Shown: piece by piece, positions 35,198-43,438 of the stretch | Layout of the letters: each line of letters opens with the position of its first letter | Position numbering within the stretch: position 1 is the first letter of the stretch | Assembly: GCA_902776195.1 (NCBI GenBank) | Contig: CACYPF010000004.1 | Span: 1-64,000, forward strand | DNA length: 64,000 nt | Direction of reading: 5' to 3' | DNA from: an uncultured Prevotellaceae bacterium | Lineage (GTDB): Bacteria > Bacteroidota > Bacteroidia > Bacteroidales > Bacteroidaceae | Program-made: the position numbers and the translations under genes | Notes under the pieces: model-generated | Seen by the model: only the letters and a program-made list of their open reading frames with translations | Database searches by the model: none | What the model was told of the DNA's origin: nothing

Positions 35198-36500
35198 ATC
35201 TCAGTGTCCGTATCAGGAACTCACTGACATAGTCTGTCGTGCGATAGATGTTCTGTGAGAAGCCGTGATCGAAATACTCCTGCAACACATACTCACTGCC
35301 CTTCCACAACTGGTGGAAACGTTCGCCATAAGTATAAGGTACCACACGGTCACCATTACCGTGAATGATCAAGGCTGGTCCCTGATACTTTGCCGCCGTC
35401 TCATAGATGGGCAGTGAGAAAGCTGTCTGTATATACTTGCGCCCCAAGCGCTGGTTTCCCCACAACTCCACATACTCCGGTGGGTCGAGCGGGTTATACA
35501 TCTTTCCGAAGGTAGAGCCACGGATGGCATCGTCACGCAGCACGGCGGCAGGAGCCATCAGTGCCACGGCAGCGATATCTGGTGCCAGTTCTCCTGCCGT
35601 CATAGCAGCGACCACCCCACCCTGTGAGTGACCTACCAAAGCGACCTTAGAGACATAACGCAGGTCACGGACATACGCAACGACCTTCTTGGCATCTTCT
35701 ATCTCGTTGGGTACCGTCATATCCTCAAACTTACCCTCGCTCTCACCGTGTCCATTGAAGTCGAAACGGACAGAGGCAATGCCATGCTTCTGTAGGGAGT
35801 CGGTGATAAGCTCAAAGAGCGGACCGTCCTTCGTTCCCCCAAAACCATGACAGAACACGACCATCGGACATTGCTCTCCCTGTTTCAGAACCGGTTTCTG
35901 GATGACAGCCTGCAGTTTCCCATGGTCACCGTCTATCATCACACGCTCCCTGACAGGCTGGTACCCAGTAGGACGCAACTCCTTCAGGTATTTGTCTACC
36001 TTATAGGTCAGTACGGTCGACAGAGCCACCTTGCCGTCCTTGCCGATGACCACCATGGAGGGAATCCACTTCACCCCATATGCCTTGGCGATATCCGTCT
36101 CCTTGAATTTCTTCAGTTCGCTGACCTGCGTATAGGTGATGCCATACTGCTCACAAGCCTTCTTCCATGCGGCGATATCAGTATCCATCGAGACACCGAC
36201 GAACTCCACACCCTGCGGTGCATACTCCTTATACATCCGCACCACCTCAGGAGCATCCTTGCGGCAGTCTGGGCACCATGATGCCCAGAAGTCAAGCACC
36301 ACCGTCTTGCCCTTCAACTGCGAGAGCTTAAACGTCTTACCATCGATGGTCTTCATCTTGAAGTCGGGAGCTACCGTCCCTGCCTTTACCAGTTCTGTGG
36401 CATACTTAGCGTCGAAGTCGGGCTCTGGTCCGAACTGCGCCTTGACAATAGTGGCACACAGCAACAATGCCACACATAAGAATCGTCTCACGTTCTTCAT
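35196..36500 (-). CDS. Exported thioredoxin-alpha/beta-hydrolase fusion protein
   Basis: About 434 residues. Signal peptide 1-22 (ends VKAQ). Residues 40-175 are a TlpA-like thioredoxin domain with CPDC (Cys76-Cys79) in FWASWCPDCRKD and GVKWIPSMVVI containing the cis-Pro. Residues 185-434 are an alpha/beta-hydrolase with VVFCHGFGGTKDG (oxyanion region), LVGHSQGGVVA (nucleophile Ser near 290) and a catalytic His in FDHGFSQN near 411; the closest type is feruloyl/cinnamoyl esterase-like. Both active sites appear complete. The frame is open to ATG 36521, but a -7 box at 36519-36526 would place the transcript start after it, so ATG 36500 is chosen. Joining a disulfide reductase to an esterase is uncommon. 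Confidence 0.85.
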   Translation of the reverse strand: MKNVRRFLCVALLLCATIVKAQFGPEPDFDAKYATELVKAGTVAPDFKMKTIDGKTFKLSQLKGKTVVLDFWASWCPDCRKDAPEVVRMYKEYAPQGVEFVGVSMDTDIAAWKKACEQYGITYTQVSELKKFKETDIAKAYGVKWIPSMVVIGKDGKVALSTVLTYKVDKYLKELRPTGYQPVRERVMIDGDHGKLQAVIQKPVLKQGEQCPMVVFCHGFGGTKDGPLFELITDSLQKHGIASVRFDFNGHGESEGKFEDMTVPNEIEDAKKVVAYVRDLRYVSKVALVGHSQGGVVAAMTAGELAPDIAAVALMAPAAVLRDDAIRGSTFGKMYNPLDPPEYVELWGNQRLGRKYIQTAFSLPIYETAAKYQGPALIIHGNGDRVVPYTYGERFHQLWKGSEYVLQEYFDHGFSQNIYRTTDYVSEFLIRTLR

Positions 36501-36518
36501 AATCATATATATTTTCTG

Positions 36519-36526
36519 CAAATATA
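36519..36526 (-). promoter_or_regulatory. -7 box of the thioredoxin-esterase gene
   Basis: Minus strand TATATTTG, 18 bases before the chosen start codon. No good -33 box is visible at 19-21 bases. Confidence 0.45.
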
Positions 36527-36691
36527 CAAAGAATCAAAGAAATGTATCGCAATGCCCAAAGTTTTTTACATCTTTTTCACTTTCGGTTTTGATAACCACC
36601 CCAGGGGTGACATGACAATTTCTGCTAAATACCACAATCGTGGTATGCGGAATGCCCCATTTGTGCTATTTCGGGTATGAGGATTTCGCCG

Positions 36692-36829
36692 TACCTTTGC
36701 AGTGTGATTCGTTCACACTGCGAAATCAGGCTGCGCCTCAGCATAGAGCAAGCTCTCTGCGTTCGACTTGCACTGACTTTGCACTCGTGATAAAGAAGAC
36801 TAAGTATTAACATTAAAAAATAAAAGATT
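36692..36829 (+). promoter_or_regulatory. Promoter and hairpin-rich leader of metY-cysK
   Basis: TTTC (36669-36672), 19 bases, then TACCTTTG (36692-36699) form a likely promoter; a second -7-like TGACTTTG is near 36774. The 130-base leader holds CAGTGTGA-TCACACTG (36700-36720) and a paired region built from CTGCGCCTCAGC, GAGCAAGCTC and CTCTGCGTTCGACTTGC. From memory, a sequence of the form GAGCAAGCTC...CGACTTGCACT recurs before genes in Prevotella, but only one copy is in this window. No SAM-riboswitch consensus was recognised. The rest of the gap (36527-36668) shows nothing. Confidence 0.45.
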
Positions 36830-38119
36830 ATGAGCAACAAGAAACTACACTTCGAGACATTACAACTGCATGTGGGACAAGAACAGCCCGACCCCGCAAC
36901 AGATGCACGTGCAGTACCCATTTACCAGACAACCTCCTACGTGTTCCGTAACTCACAGCATGCCGCCGACCGTTTCGGACTGCGTGACGCTGGTAACATC
37001 TACGGTCGTCTGACCAACTCGACACAGGGCGTATTCGAGGACCGTGTCGCCGCCCTGGAAGGTGGTGTCGCCGGTCTTGCCGTGGCAAGTGGTGCCGCTG
37101 CCGTGACCTACGCCTTGCAGAACATCGCACAGGCTGGTGACCATATCGTAGCCGCCGACAACCTCTATGGCGGTTCCTTCAACCTCATCACCCACACCTT
37201 ATCGACACAAGGTATCTCGAACACCATCGTGAAGGTGAACGACCTCGCCGCCCTGGAGGCTGCCATCCAGCCCAACACCAAGGCGGTGTATGCGGAGACG
37301 TTCGGCAACCCTAACTCTGACGTGACGAATATTGAGGCTGTTGCCGAGGTAGCCCACAAGCACCACATCCCCCTGATTATCGACAACACGTTCGGTACCC
37401 CCTACCTTATCCGCCCTATCGAGCACGGTGCAGATGTTGTGGTACACTCCGCTACAAAGTTTATTGGCGGACACGGCTCCTCACTCGGCGGTGTCATCGT
37501 GGACGGAGGTACCTTCGACTGGAAGGCGAATGCTGACAAATTCCCCACACTGGCAAAACCAGACCCCTCCTACCATGGTGCCGTCTTCGCCGACGTTGCC
37601 GGTGCCGCCGCCTTCGTGACCCGCATCCGTGCCGTCATCCTACGCGACACCGGTGCCACCATCTCCCCCTTCAATGCGTTTATACTATTACAAGGACTGG
37701 AGACGCTGAGCCTGCGTGTAGAGCGTCACGTGGAGAATGCCCTGAAGGTGGTAGATTTCCTGAAGAACCATCCGAAGGTAGCTAAAGTCAACCATCCGTC
37801 ACTGCCCGACCATGAGGATCACGCCCTCTACCAGAAATACTTCCCGAAAGGTGGTGGCAGCATCTTCACTTTCGAGATTAAGGGCGGTGAGAAAGAGGCT
37901 TGGAAATTTATTGACTCTTTGGAAATATTCTCCCTGCTTGCCAATGTTGCTGACGTGAAGAGTCTGGTGATACATCCGTACACCACCACGCACTCACAGA
38001 TGACACCTGAAGAACTGGAGCAGCAGCATATTACGCCATCAACTATCCGTCTCAGTATTGGCACGGAGCATATCGACGACATCATTGATGACCTCCAGCA
38101 AGCGTTTGAGAAGATTTGA
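36830..38119 (+). CDS. metY: O-acetylhomoserine sulfhydrylase (PLP-dependent)
   Basis: A 429-residue Cys/Met-metabolism PLP enzyme. Seen: TLQLHVGQEQPDPATDARAVP, IYQTTSYVF, NIYGRLTNSTQ, GGVAGLAVASGAAA, and the PLP-binding Lys210 in HSATKFIGGHGSS. The length and the TKFIGGHG motif point to O-acetylhomoserine aminocarboxypropyltransferase rather than cystathionine gamma-synthase. It makes homocysteine from O-acetylhomoserine and sulfide. cysK starts 36 bases downstream, so the operon covers sulfide assimilation into both homocysteine and cysteine. Confidence 0.93.
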   Translation: MSNKKLHFETLQLHVGQEQPDPATDARAVPIYQTTSYVFRNSQHAADRFGLRDAGNIYGRLTNSTQGVFEDRVAALEGGVAGLAVASGAAAVTYALQNIAQAGDHIVAADNLYGGSFNLITHTLSTQGISNTIVKVNDLAALEAAIQPNTKAVYAETFGNPNSDVTNIEAVAEVAHKHHIPLIIDNTFGTPYLIRPIEHGADVVVHSATKFIGGHGSSLGGVIVDGGTFDWKANADKFPTLAKPDPSYHGAVFADVAGAAAFVTRIRAVILRDTGATISPFNAFILLQGLETLSLRVERHVENALKVVDFLKNHPKVAKVNHPSLPDHEDHALYQKYFPKGGGSIFTFEIKGGEKEAWKFIDSLEIFSLLANVADVKSLVIHPYTTTHSQMTPEELEQQHITPSTIRLSIGTEHIDDIIDDLQQAFEKI

Positions 38120-38155
38120 AGGATTGAAGAACTGAAGTTTAAGCATTGAAATATT

Positions 38156-39103
38156 ATGACAAAGATTGCAAAACAACTGACCGAGCTTATTGGGAGAACT
38201 CCCTTGCTCGAACTGAACAACTACTCTGCATCGAAAGGACTGCAGAGCCCCATCATCGCCAAAGTGGAATTTTTCAACCCCGGCGGTAGTGTGAAAGACC
38301 GTATCGCCCTCGCCATGATAGAGGACGCGGAGCAGAAGGGACTGCTGAAACCCGGTGCCACGATTATCGAGCCGACCAGTGGCAACACCGGTGTGGGACT
38401 CGCCCTCGTCTCCGCCGTCAAGGGCTACAAACTCATCCTGACGATGCCCGAGACGATGAGCGTGGAGCGTCGCAACCTCGTCAAGGCATACGGTGCAGAG
38501 GTACGACTGACCAGTGGCAAGGACGGTATGGCAGGTGCCATCCGTGCCGCCGAGGAACTGCGTGACAGTATTCCTGGCTCCATCATCCTGCAGCAGTTTG
38601 AGAACCCCGCCAACCCCGCCAAGCACTATGCCACCACGGGACCTGAGATTTGGAAGGACACCGATGGTAAGATTGACATCTTCGTGGCAGGTGTCGGAAC
38701 AGGCGGTACCATCTCCGGTATCGGTAAATACCTGAAAGAACAGAATCCCAATATCAAGATCATCGCCGTGGAGCCAGCCTCCTCCGCCGTCCTGAACGGA
38801 AAGCCAAGCGGTCCACACAAGATACAAGGCATCGGTGCCGGTTTCGTACCCAAGACCTATGACGCCAGTGTGATTGACGAGGTATTGGATATCGACAACG
38901 ACGATGCCATCCGCACTGGACGTGAGCTCGCTCAGAAGGACGGGCTGCTGGTAGGAATCTCCTCCGGAGCCGCCGCCTATGGCGCCACTCTCATTGCCCA
39001 GCGCCCGGAGAATGCAGGCAAGACCATTGTAGCATTATTGCCTGACACGGGTGAGCGTTACCTGTCGACCGTGCTCTACGCTTTTGACGAATATCCACTT
39101 TAA
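38156..39103 (+). CDS. cysK: Cysteine synthase A
   Basis: A 315-residue O-acetylserine sulfhydrylase. PLP Lys47 lies in GGSVKDRIA; the substrate loop is [13 protein letters not shown]; the phosphate-binding loop is [26 protein letters not shown] is near the C-terminus. It makes cysteine from O-acetylserine and sulfide. No serine acetyltransferase gene is nearby. A terminator follows immediately. Confidence 0.95.
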   Translation: MTKIAKQLTELIGRTPLLELNNYSASKGLQSPIIAKVEFFNPGGSVKDRIALAMIEDAEQKGLLKPGATIIEPTSGNTGVGLALVSAVKGYKLILTMPETMSVERRNLVKAYGAEVRLTSGKDGMAGAIRAAEELRDSIPGSIILQQFENPANPAKHYATTGPEIWKDTDGKIDIFVAGVGTGGTISGIGKYLKEQNPNIKIIAVEPASSAVLNGKPSGPHKIQGIGAGFVPKTYDASVIDEVLDIDNDDAIRTGRELAQKDGLLVGISSGAAAYGATLIAQRPENAGKTIVALLPDTGERYLSTVLYAFDEYPL

Positions 39104-39124
39104 AACCTCTTTTTCTTCCACTGC

Positions 39125-39158
39125 CAGCCACGGATGCATGACATTCGTGGCTGTTTTT
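39125..39158 (+). terminator. Terminator of metY-cysK
   Basis: A 12-bp stem with one G.U pair (39125-39136 with 39142-39153), a 5-nt loop and TTTTTAT immediately after. It separates cysK from the kinase operon promoter. Confidence 0.85.
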
Positions 39159-39177
39159 ATAAAAACAGACAAAAAAA

Positions 39178-39209
39178 TTTGGAATAATGGCTGAAATAAC
39201 CTATCTTTG
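39178..39209 (+). promoter_or_regulatory. Promoter of the four-kinase operon
   Basis: TTTG (39178-39181), 20 bases, TATCTTTG (39202-39209): a perfect consensus, 29 bases before the first kinase start. No other promoter was spotted in the gaps up to 52.65 kb, which are all 15 bases or shorter. Confidence 0.75.
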
Positions 39210-39238
39210 TGGGCAGATAGAAAAATAAGCTAATAACG

Positions 39239-41386
39239 ATGAGCCTACAAAATCTACATAACCGATCTTACCGACTACTGACACTTGCCGCTACTGCCCT
39301 AATACCAGTCATGGCACAAGCACAGGAGTTCCATTTTGAAAAAGCATTTGACGCAACCCATCTGCTTACCTATCTCATAGCAGGGATGTTCATCTCTATT
39401 TTCGTCCTTTTGTTTTACAACCGGCTCTACGCATTCAAAGAGCAAGAGGGGGATAATGAGCTAAAGAGCCAGAATGCACGCTTAGGACTTGTCATGCAGG
39501 CTGGCAGGCTCCAGCTGTGGATATACAATACGGACACGCGGCATTACAGGTTCATTACGGAAAATGGAGACTACTCCCGAGAATACAACCCCGTGGAGTT
39601 TGCCCGTTTCTTTCATTATGATGACTTCGAGAATTTGCGTACCGCCATCTTTGACATTTGTGAAGGGAGAAGGCTGACAGCCACCGTGAATCTCCGCAGC
39701 AACGAGGATGATGGGAAAGCGCTCAATTATTATGAGACGTACATTTCGATTGCCAAGAAAGATGCTCGCGGGAATATCCATCAGATATTAGGAGTGCAAC
39801 ATGACATTACTGCCGAGCAGGTGAAAAAGAACAACGCCAATGAGATTCTCATGCGCTACCATACCGTCTTCAACTCCTCTTTGATTGACGTGTTCTATTA
39901 TGACAAAGAGGGTGTGTTGAAAGAGATTAACGAAACAGCATGTAACTCTTTAAAAATACATGACAAAAAGGAGTTGTTACAGCATAGAGTAGCCTATGAT
40001 GACAATCCCCTGTTCAACCACATCGACTACCGCCAGACAAGACATACTGTGACCTCTGGCTTCGTGGACTTCGCCAAATACAAAGGCACGCGGTTCTTAG
40101 ATGAGGCGTATAAGGACAAGAAACTCTATTACGAGGCATCCATCAACACCATTCATGACAAGCATGGGAATCTGGATGGCATTTACATCATCGGGCGCGA
40201 CATCACCGAAATGGTAGAATCGTTCCATCAGCAACAACAAGGTGCCATCCAATTAAAGAAAGCGACACAGCATATCCAGAAATATATTAACAACATCAAC
40301 TACGCACTTCGCATCAGCAATGTCCGACTGGTTAATTATTACCCGGAAAGCTACACGCTGGATGTGTCAAACATTGTCGGCAAACCACAGATACGCCTTT
40401 CGCAACTGCGGTGTATCCGTCTTGCCGCACCGCAAGACCGAAGGAATGTATCCAGCGTACTGAACCGCATGGACCACCTGAGCCGCTACCCTATCACCCA
40501 GACGATAGCGACAGAGTTTCACGACAAGCAAGGACGACAGTCGTACCTGATGTTCAACCTCATCCCCATCATCAATCGACAAGGGCAGGTTGAACGTTAT
40601 TTCGGCATGTGCCTGGAGCAAACAGACATCGTAGAGACCGAGCGCCGGCTTGCCATTGAGACCAAGAAAGCACAAGAGGCAGAGATGTTGAAAGAATCGT
40701 TCCTCACGAACATGAGTTATGAGATAAGGACTCCGCTGACAGCTGTCCTTGGATTCGCAGAACTCTTCGAGCAAGAGCATGACGAGAGTGATGAGCCTGT
40801 ATTTGTCGAAGAGATTAAAAAGAGCACCAATTCACTGCTCCAGCTGATCAATGACATTCTGTTCCTTTCACGTCTGGATGCCGATATGGTGGAGTTCAAA
40901 CACGACGAATTTGACTTTGCAGAATATTTTGACGCCTACTGCCAGATGGGTTGGAGCAGTGTCCGTCCGAATGTGAAGACATACATAGAGAATCCTTATG
41001 AGCACCTGGTATTTGAAGGTGATATTGAGCAATTAGGAAAGGCTATCAACATGCTTTGCCAGAATGCGGCTTTCTACACGAAGGAAGGAAGTGTCCGAGC
41101 CAAGTATGAGTATCGAAGAGGAGAGTTAGTTATCAGCATCGAAGACACAGGTGTCGGTATTGATGCAGACAATCTGCCACACGCCATGGAGCGTTTCAAT
41201 CGCAACAAGGATGAGGAGCTCTGTGGGACTGGTCTGAACCTGCCTATCATTGAAGCTATAATCCAGAAGATGGGAGGATCCATTGAACTACAGTCGGAGA
41301 TTAACAAAGGTACGACAGTATGGATTTTCCTCCCCTCCCAAGCAAAGACAGTGGTGAAGAAGAGTGAAATAATCATTAACGAATAG
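39239..41386 (+). CDS. Membrane PAS-sensor histidine kinase homologue 1 (type A), phosphoacceptor His replaced by Tyr
   Basis: 715 residues. Signal-like segment 1-29, short periplasmic stretch, transmembrane helix about 41-61, then three PAS-like modules (about 75-200, 205-340, 345-480), a HisKA region and a HATPase domain. The H-box reads NMSYEIRTPLTAVLGF: Tyr494 (codon TAT, 40718-40720) stands where the phosphorylated His belongs. The N-box (LCQNAAFYT), G1 (DTGVGI) and G2 (GTGLNLP) look intact. Its cytoplasmic part closely parallels the kinase at 43439 (FAELFE..., LINDILFLSRLDA, EYFG/DYFG-LC). It lacks that kinase's periplasmic solute-binding domain. It may act as a regulatory or heterodimer partner. 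Confidence 0.88.
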   Translation: MSLQNLHNRSYRLLTLAATALIPVMAQAQEFHFEKAFDATHLLTYLIAGMFISIFVLLFYNRLYAFKEQEGDNELKSQNARLGLVMQAGRLQLWIYNTDTRHYRFITENGDYSREYNPVEFARFFHYDDFENLRTAIFDICEGRRLTATVNLRSNEDDGKALNYYETYISIAKKDARGNIHQILGVQHDITAEQVKKNNANEILMRYHTVFNSSLIDVFYYDKEGVLKEINETACNSLKIHDKKELLQHRVAYDDNPLFNHIDYRQTRHTVTSGFVDFAKYKGTRFLDEAYKDKKLYYEASINTIHDKHGNLDGIYIIGRDITEMVESFHQQQQGAIQLKKATQHIQKYINNINYALRISNVRLVNYYPESYTLDVSNIVGKPQIRLSQLRCIRLAAPQDRRNVSSVLNRMDHLSRYPITQTIATEFHDKQGRQSYLMFNLIPIINRQGQVERYFGMCLEQTDIVETERRLAIETKKAQEAEMLKESFLTNMSYEIRTPLTAVLGFAELFEQEHDESDEPVFVEEIKKSTNSLLQLINDILFLSRLDADMVEFKHDEFDFAEYFDAYCQMGWSSVRPNVKTYIENPYEHLVFEGDIEQLGKAINMLCQNAAFYTKEGSVRAKYEYRRGELVISIEDTGVGIDADNLPHAMERFNRNKDEELCGTGLNLPIIEAIIQKMGGSIELQSEINKGTTVWIFLPSQAKTVVKKSEIIINE

Positions 41387-41393
41387 AACGAGC

Positions 41394-43436
41394 ATGAACA
41401 CTATATATATGACTACTCTGCTGCAAGCGGAACCCTCTCTGTTGATTCCAGTGACGATATCGATACTGACAGGAGTTTTACTGGCTGGAGTTATCTTAAT
41501 CAACAGAATTATCTTGCGCAGGATACGCCGCATGTCACAGATGACCAGCGACAAGCATGCCATCATGCAACAAGCACTGAAAATCAGTTCGAGCAATGTG
41601 GTATACTATGACATTTCCAAACGCTATGTCACACAACTTTATGGTCACATGATGCCTGATGAAGGATTAACAGCAGAAGAGTGGCAGCAACACGTACATC
41701 CTGACGATGTCGAAAAGGCTCTTCACTATATCAGAGAAATTATCAATGGCGAGGAGAAATCACAGGAATTCCATTACCGCTGGAACTTTGAATATAATGG
41801 CGGAGAACCTCGATGGGGATATATGCACAACGTCAGTGTGGGTGAGTACTTGCCAGGCATCAAGCGCCCGGTAGGAGTCATTAGTACGTTAGTGGACGAG
41901 ACGACCATCCTGGAACAGCAGGAGAAAGAGATGGAACTCACAGAGAAATACAAATTGATTTTCGAACAGTCTATCATCGGTCTGTCGTTCTATAGTCCTG
42001 ACGGATGGTTGTTGGATGCCAATAAAGTGATGCGGGACATCTGCCATTTCGACAGCGAGGACAGCGATGGCTTCTTCTCAAACACCAACCTTTTCGACAC
42101 GAATCCTTTCCGGGACTGTATCGACAAATATAATGTAGAGGAATTCTGGGCATGCTCACGCAGTGACATCCCAGAGCGAGACATACACGTCTATCTGGAA
42201 ATCCGACTCCACCCCATCCGTAATGAAGAAGGCAAACTAATTTATATCGCCTTGGCGGTACGTGATGTCACAGAAGAGCGTGAGATGTATCTCCAATCGA
42301 AGCTCAATGACATCCAGATACAAAAAGCAAACGAAGAGATTCAGCGCTACGAGATGGAGCTTCAGTATATGATGGAAGGTTGTGACATGCGTGCCTGGCG
42401 AATGACTTATGAAGAGGGGACCGTCCAGTTCCTGAAAGGACTTAGCGGTATTGAGCGGGAGATTCCTTTCGAGGAATATGTCAAACACTTCATTGACGAC
42501 GAGGAAGAACTGAGAGAGAAGTTCAGTCATCCTGAGAAATACTTCACCCAGCCAATGACCGTCCTTCGCAAGATGCGCCCTATCTTCCACGAGACCGAGG
42601 ATGTGCAGTGGAACCAGATCAACAGTGTGCCTATCTATGACGAGAAAGGCGACCTGGTCGGCGGCTTCGGACTGATCCGTAACATGACGAAGTTCATCCA
42701 AGCACAGGAGAGACTTAAGATGGAGACACAGCGTGCCAATGAGTCGGGACGACTGAAGAGTGTCTTCCTTGCCAATATGACCCATGAGATCCGTACCCCA
42801 CTGAATGCCATCGTAGGTTTTTCTGATCTGCTGCAGATGATGACAACTACGGAAGAGAAGCGTGAACTCATTCATGTCATCCATAACAACTGTGATATGT
42901 TACTCCGACTCATCAATGACATCATGGCGATCTCCGCAATGGATGCCAATGGTCTCACCATGAATCCAATAGACACAGACTTTGCCAAAGCTTTCAACGA
43001 GATGTGTCAGACATTGGCACAAAGGGTGGAGAATCCGAACGTACAATTTATCAAAGAGAATCCTTATCAGACACTGCAGACACATCTGGATGTTGGACGA
43101 ATGACGCAGGTGATGACGAACTTCGTTACCAATGCCGTCAAATATACTCAGAACGGACATATCAAAGTAGGATACCGCCTGCAAGACAGTGGCATATATA
43201 TGTATTGCGAAGATACGGGCACAGGTATTCCCAAGGAGCAATGCGCTAAAGTGTTCGAACGATTCGTCAAGTTGAATGACTATGTTCAGGGAACAGGATT
43301 GGGACTATCTATTTGTAAGGCGATTGCTGAGCGTTGCAACGGCAAGATCGGAGTAGACAGTGAAGTAGGACAAGGCTCCACTTTCTGGATATGGATACCT
43401 TGTGTCATTGATCAAATAGAAGCTATCGGTGAGTAA
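41394..43436 (+). CDS. Membrane PAS-sensor histidine kinase 2 (type B)
   Basis: 680 residues. One transmembrane helix about 16-41 with almost no periplasmic part; then PAS-like modules (about 55-180, 185-300, 315-430), HisKA with [20 protein letters not shown] (His464), and HATPase with FVTNAVKYT (N-box), [10 protein letters not shown] and [11 protein letters not shown]. All kinase motifs are present. It closely parallels the kinase at 46263 ([51 protein letters not shown]). It starts seven bases after kinase 1 and is followed by kinase 3 after two bases. There is no receiver or DNA-binding domain, so its target is elsewhere. Confidence 0.92.
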   Translation: MNTIYMTTLLQAEPSLLIPVTISILTGVLLAGVILINRIILRRIRRMSQMTSDKHAIMQQALKISSSNVVYYDISKRYVTQLYGHMMPDEGLTAEEWQQHVHPDDVEKALHYIREIINGEEKSQEFHYRWNFEYNGGEPRWGYMHNVSVGEYLPGIKRPVGVISTLVDETTILEQQEKEMELTEKYKLIFEQSIIGLSFYSPDGWLLDANKVMRDICHFDSEDSDGFFSNTNLFDTNPFRDCIDKYNVEEFWACSRSDIPERDIHVYLEIRLHPIRNEEGKLIYIALAVRDVTEEREMYLQSKLNDIQIQKANEEIQRYEMELQYMMEGCDMRAWRMTYEEGTVQFLKGLSGIEREIPFEEYVKHFIDDEEELREKFSHPEKYFTQPMTVLRKMRPIFHETEDVQWNQINSVPIYDEKGDLVGGFGLIRNMTKFIQAQERLKMETQRANESGRLKSVFLANMTHEIRTPLNAIVGFSDLLQMMTTTEEKRELIHVIHNNCDMLLRLINDIMAISAMDANGLTMNPIDTDFAKAFNEMCQTLAQRVENPNVQFIKENPYQTLQTHLDVGRMTQVMTNFVTNAVKYTQNGHIKVGYRLQDSGIYMYCEDTGTGIPKEQCAKVFERFVKLNDYVQGTGLGLSICKAIAERCNGKIGVDSEVGQGSTFWIWIPCVIDQIEAIGE

Positions 43437-43438
43437 AG

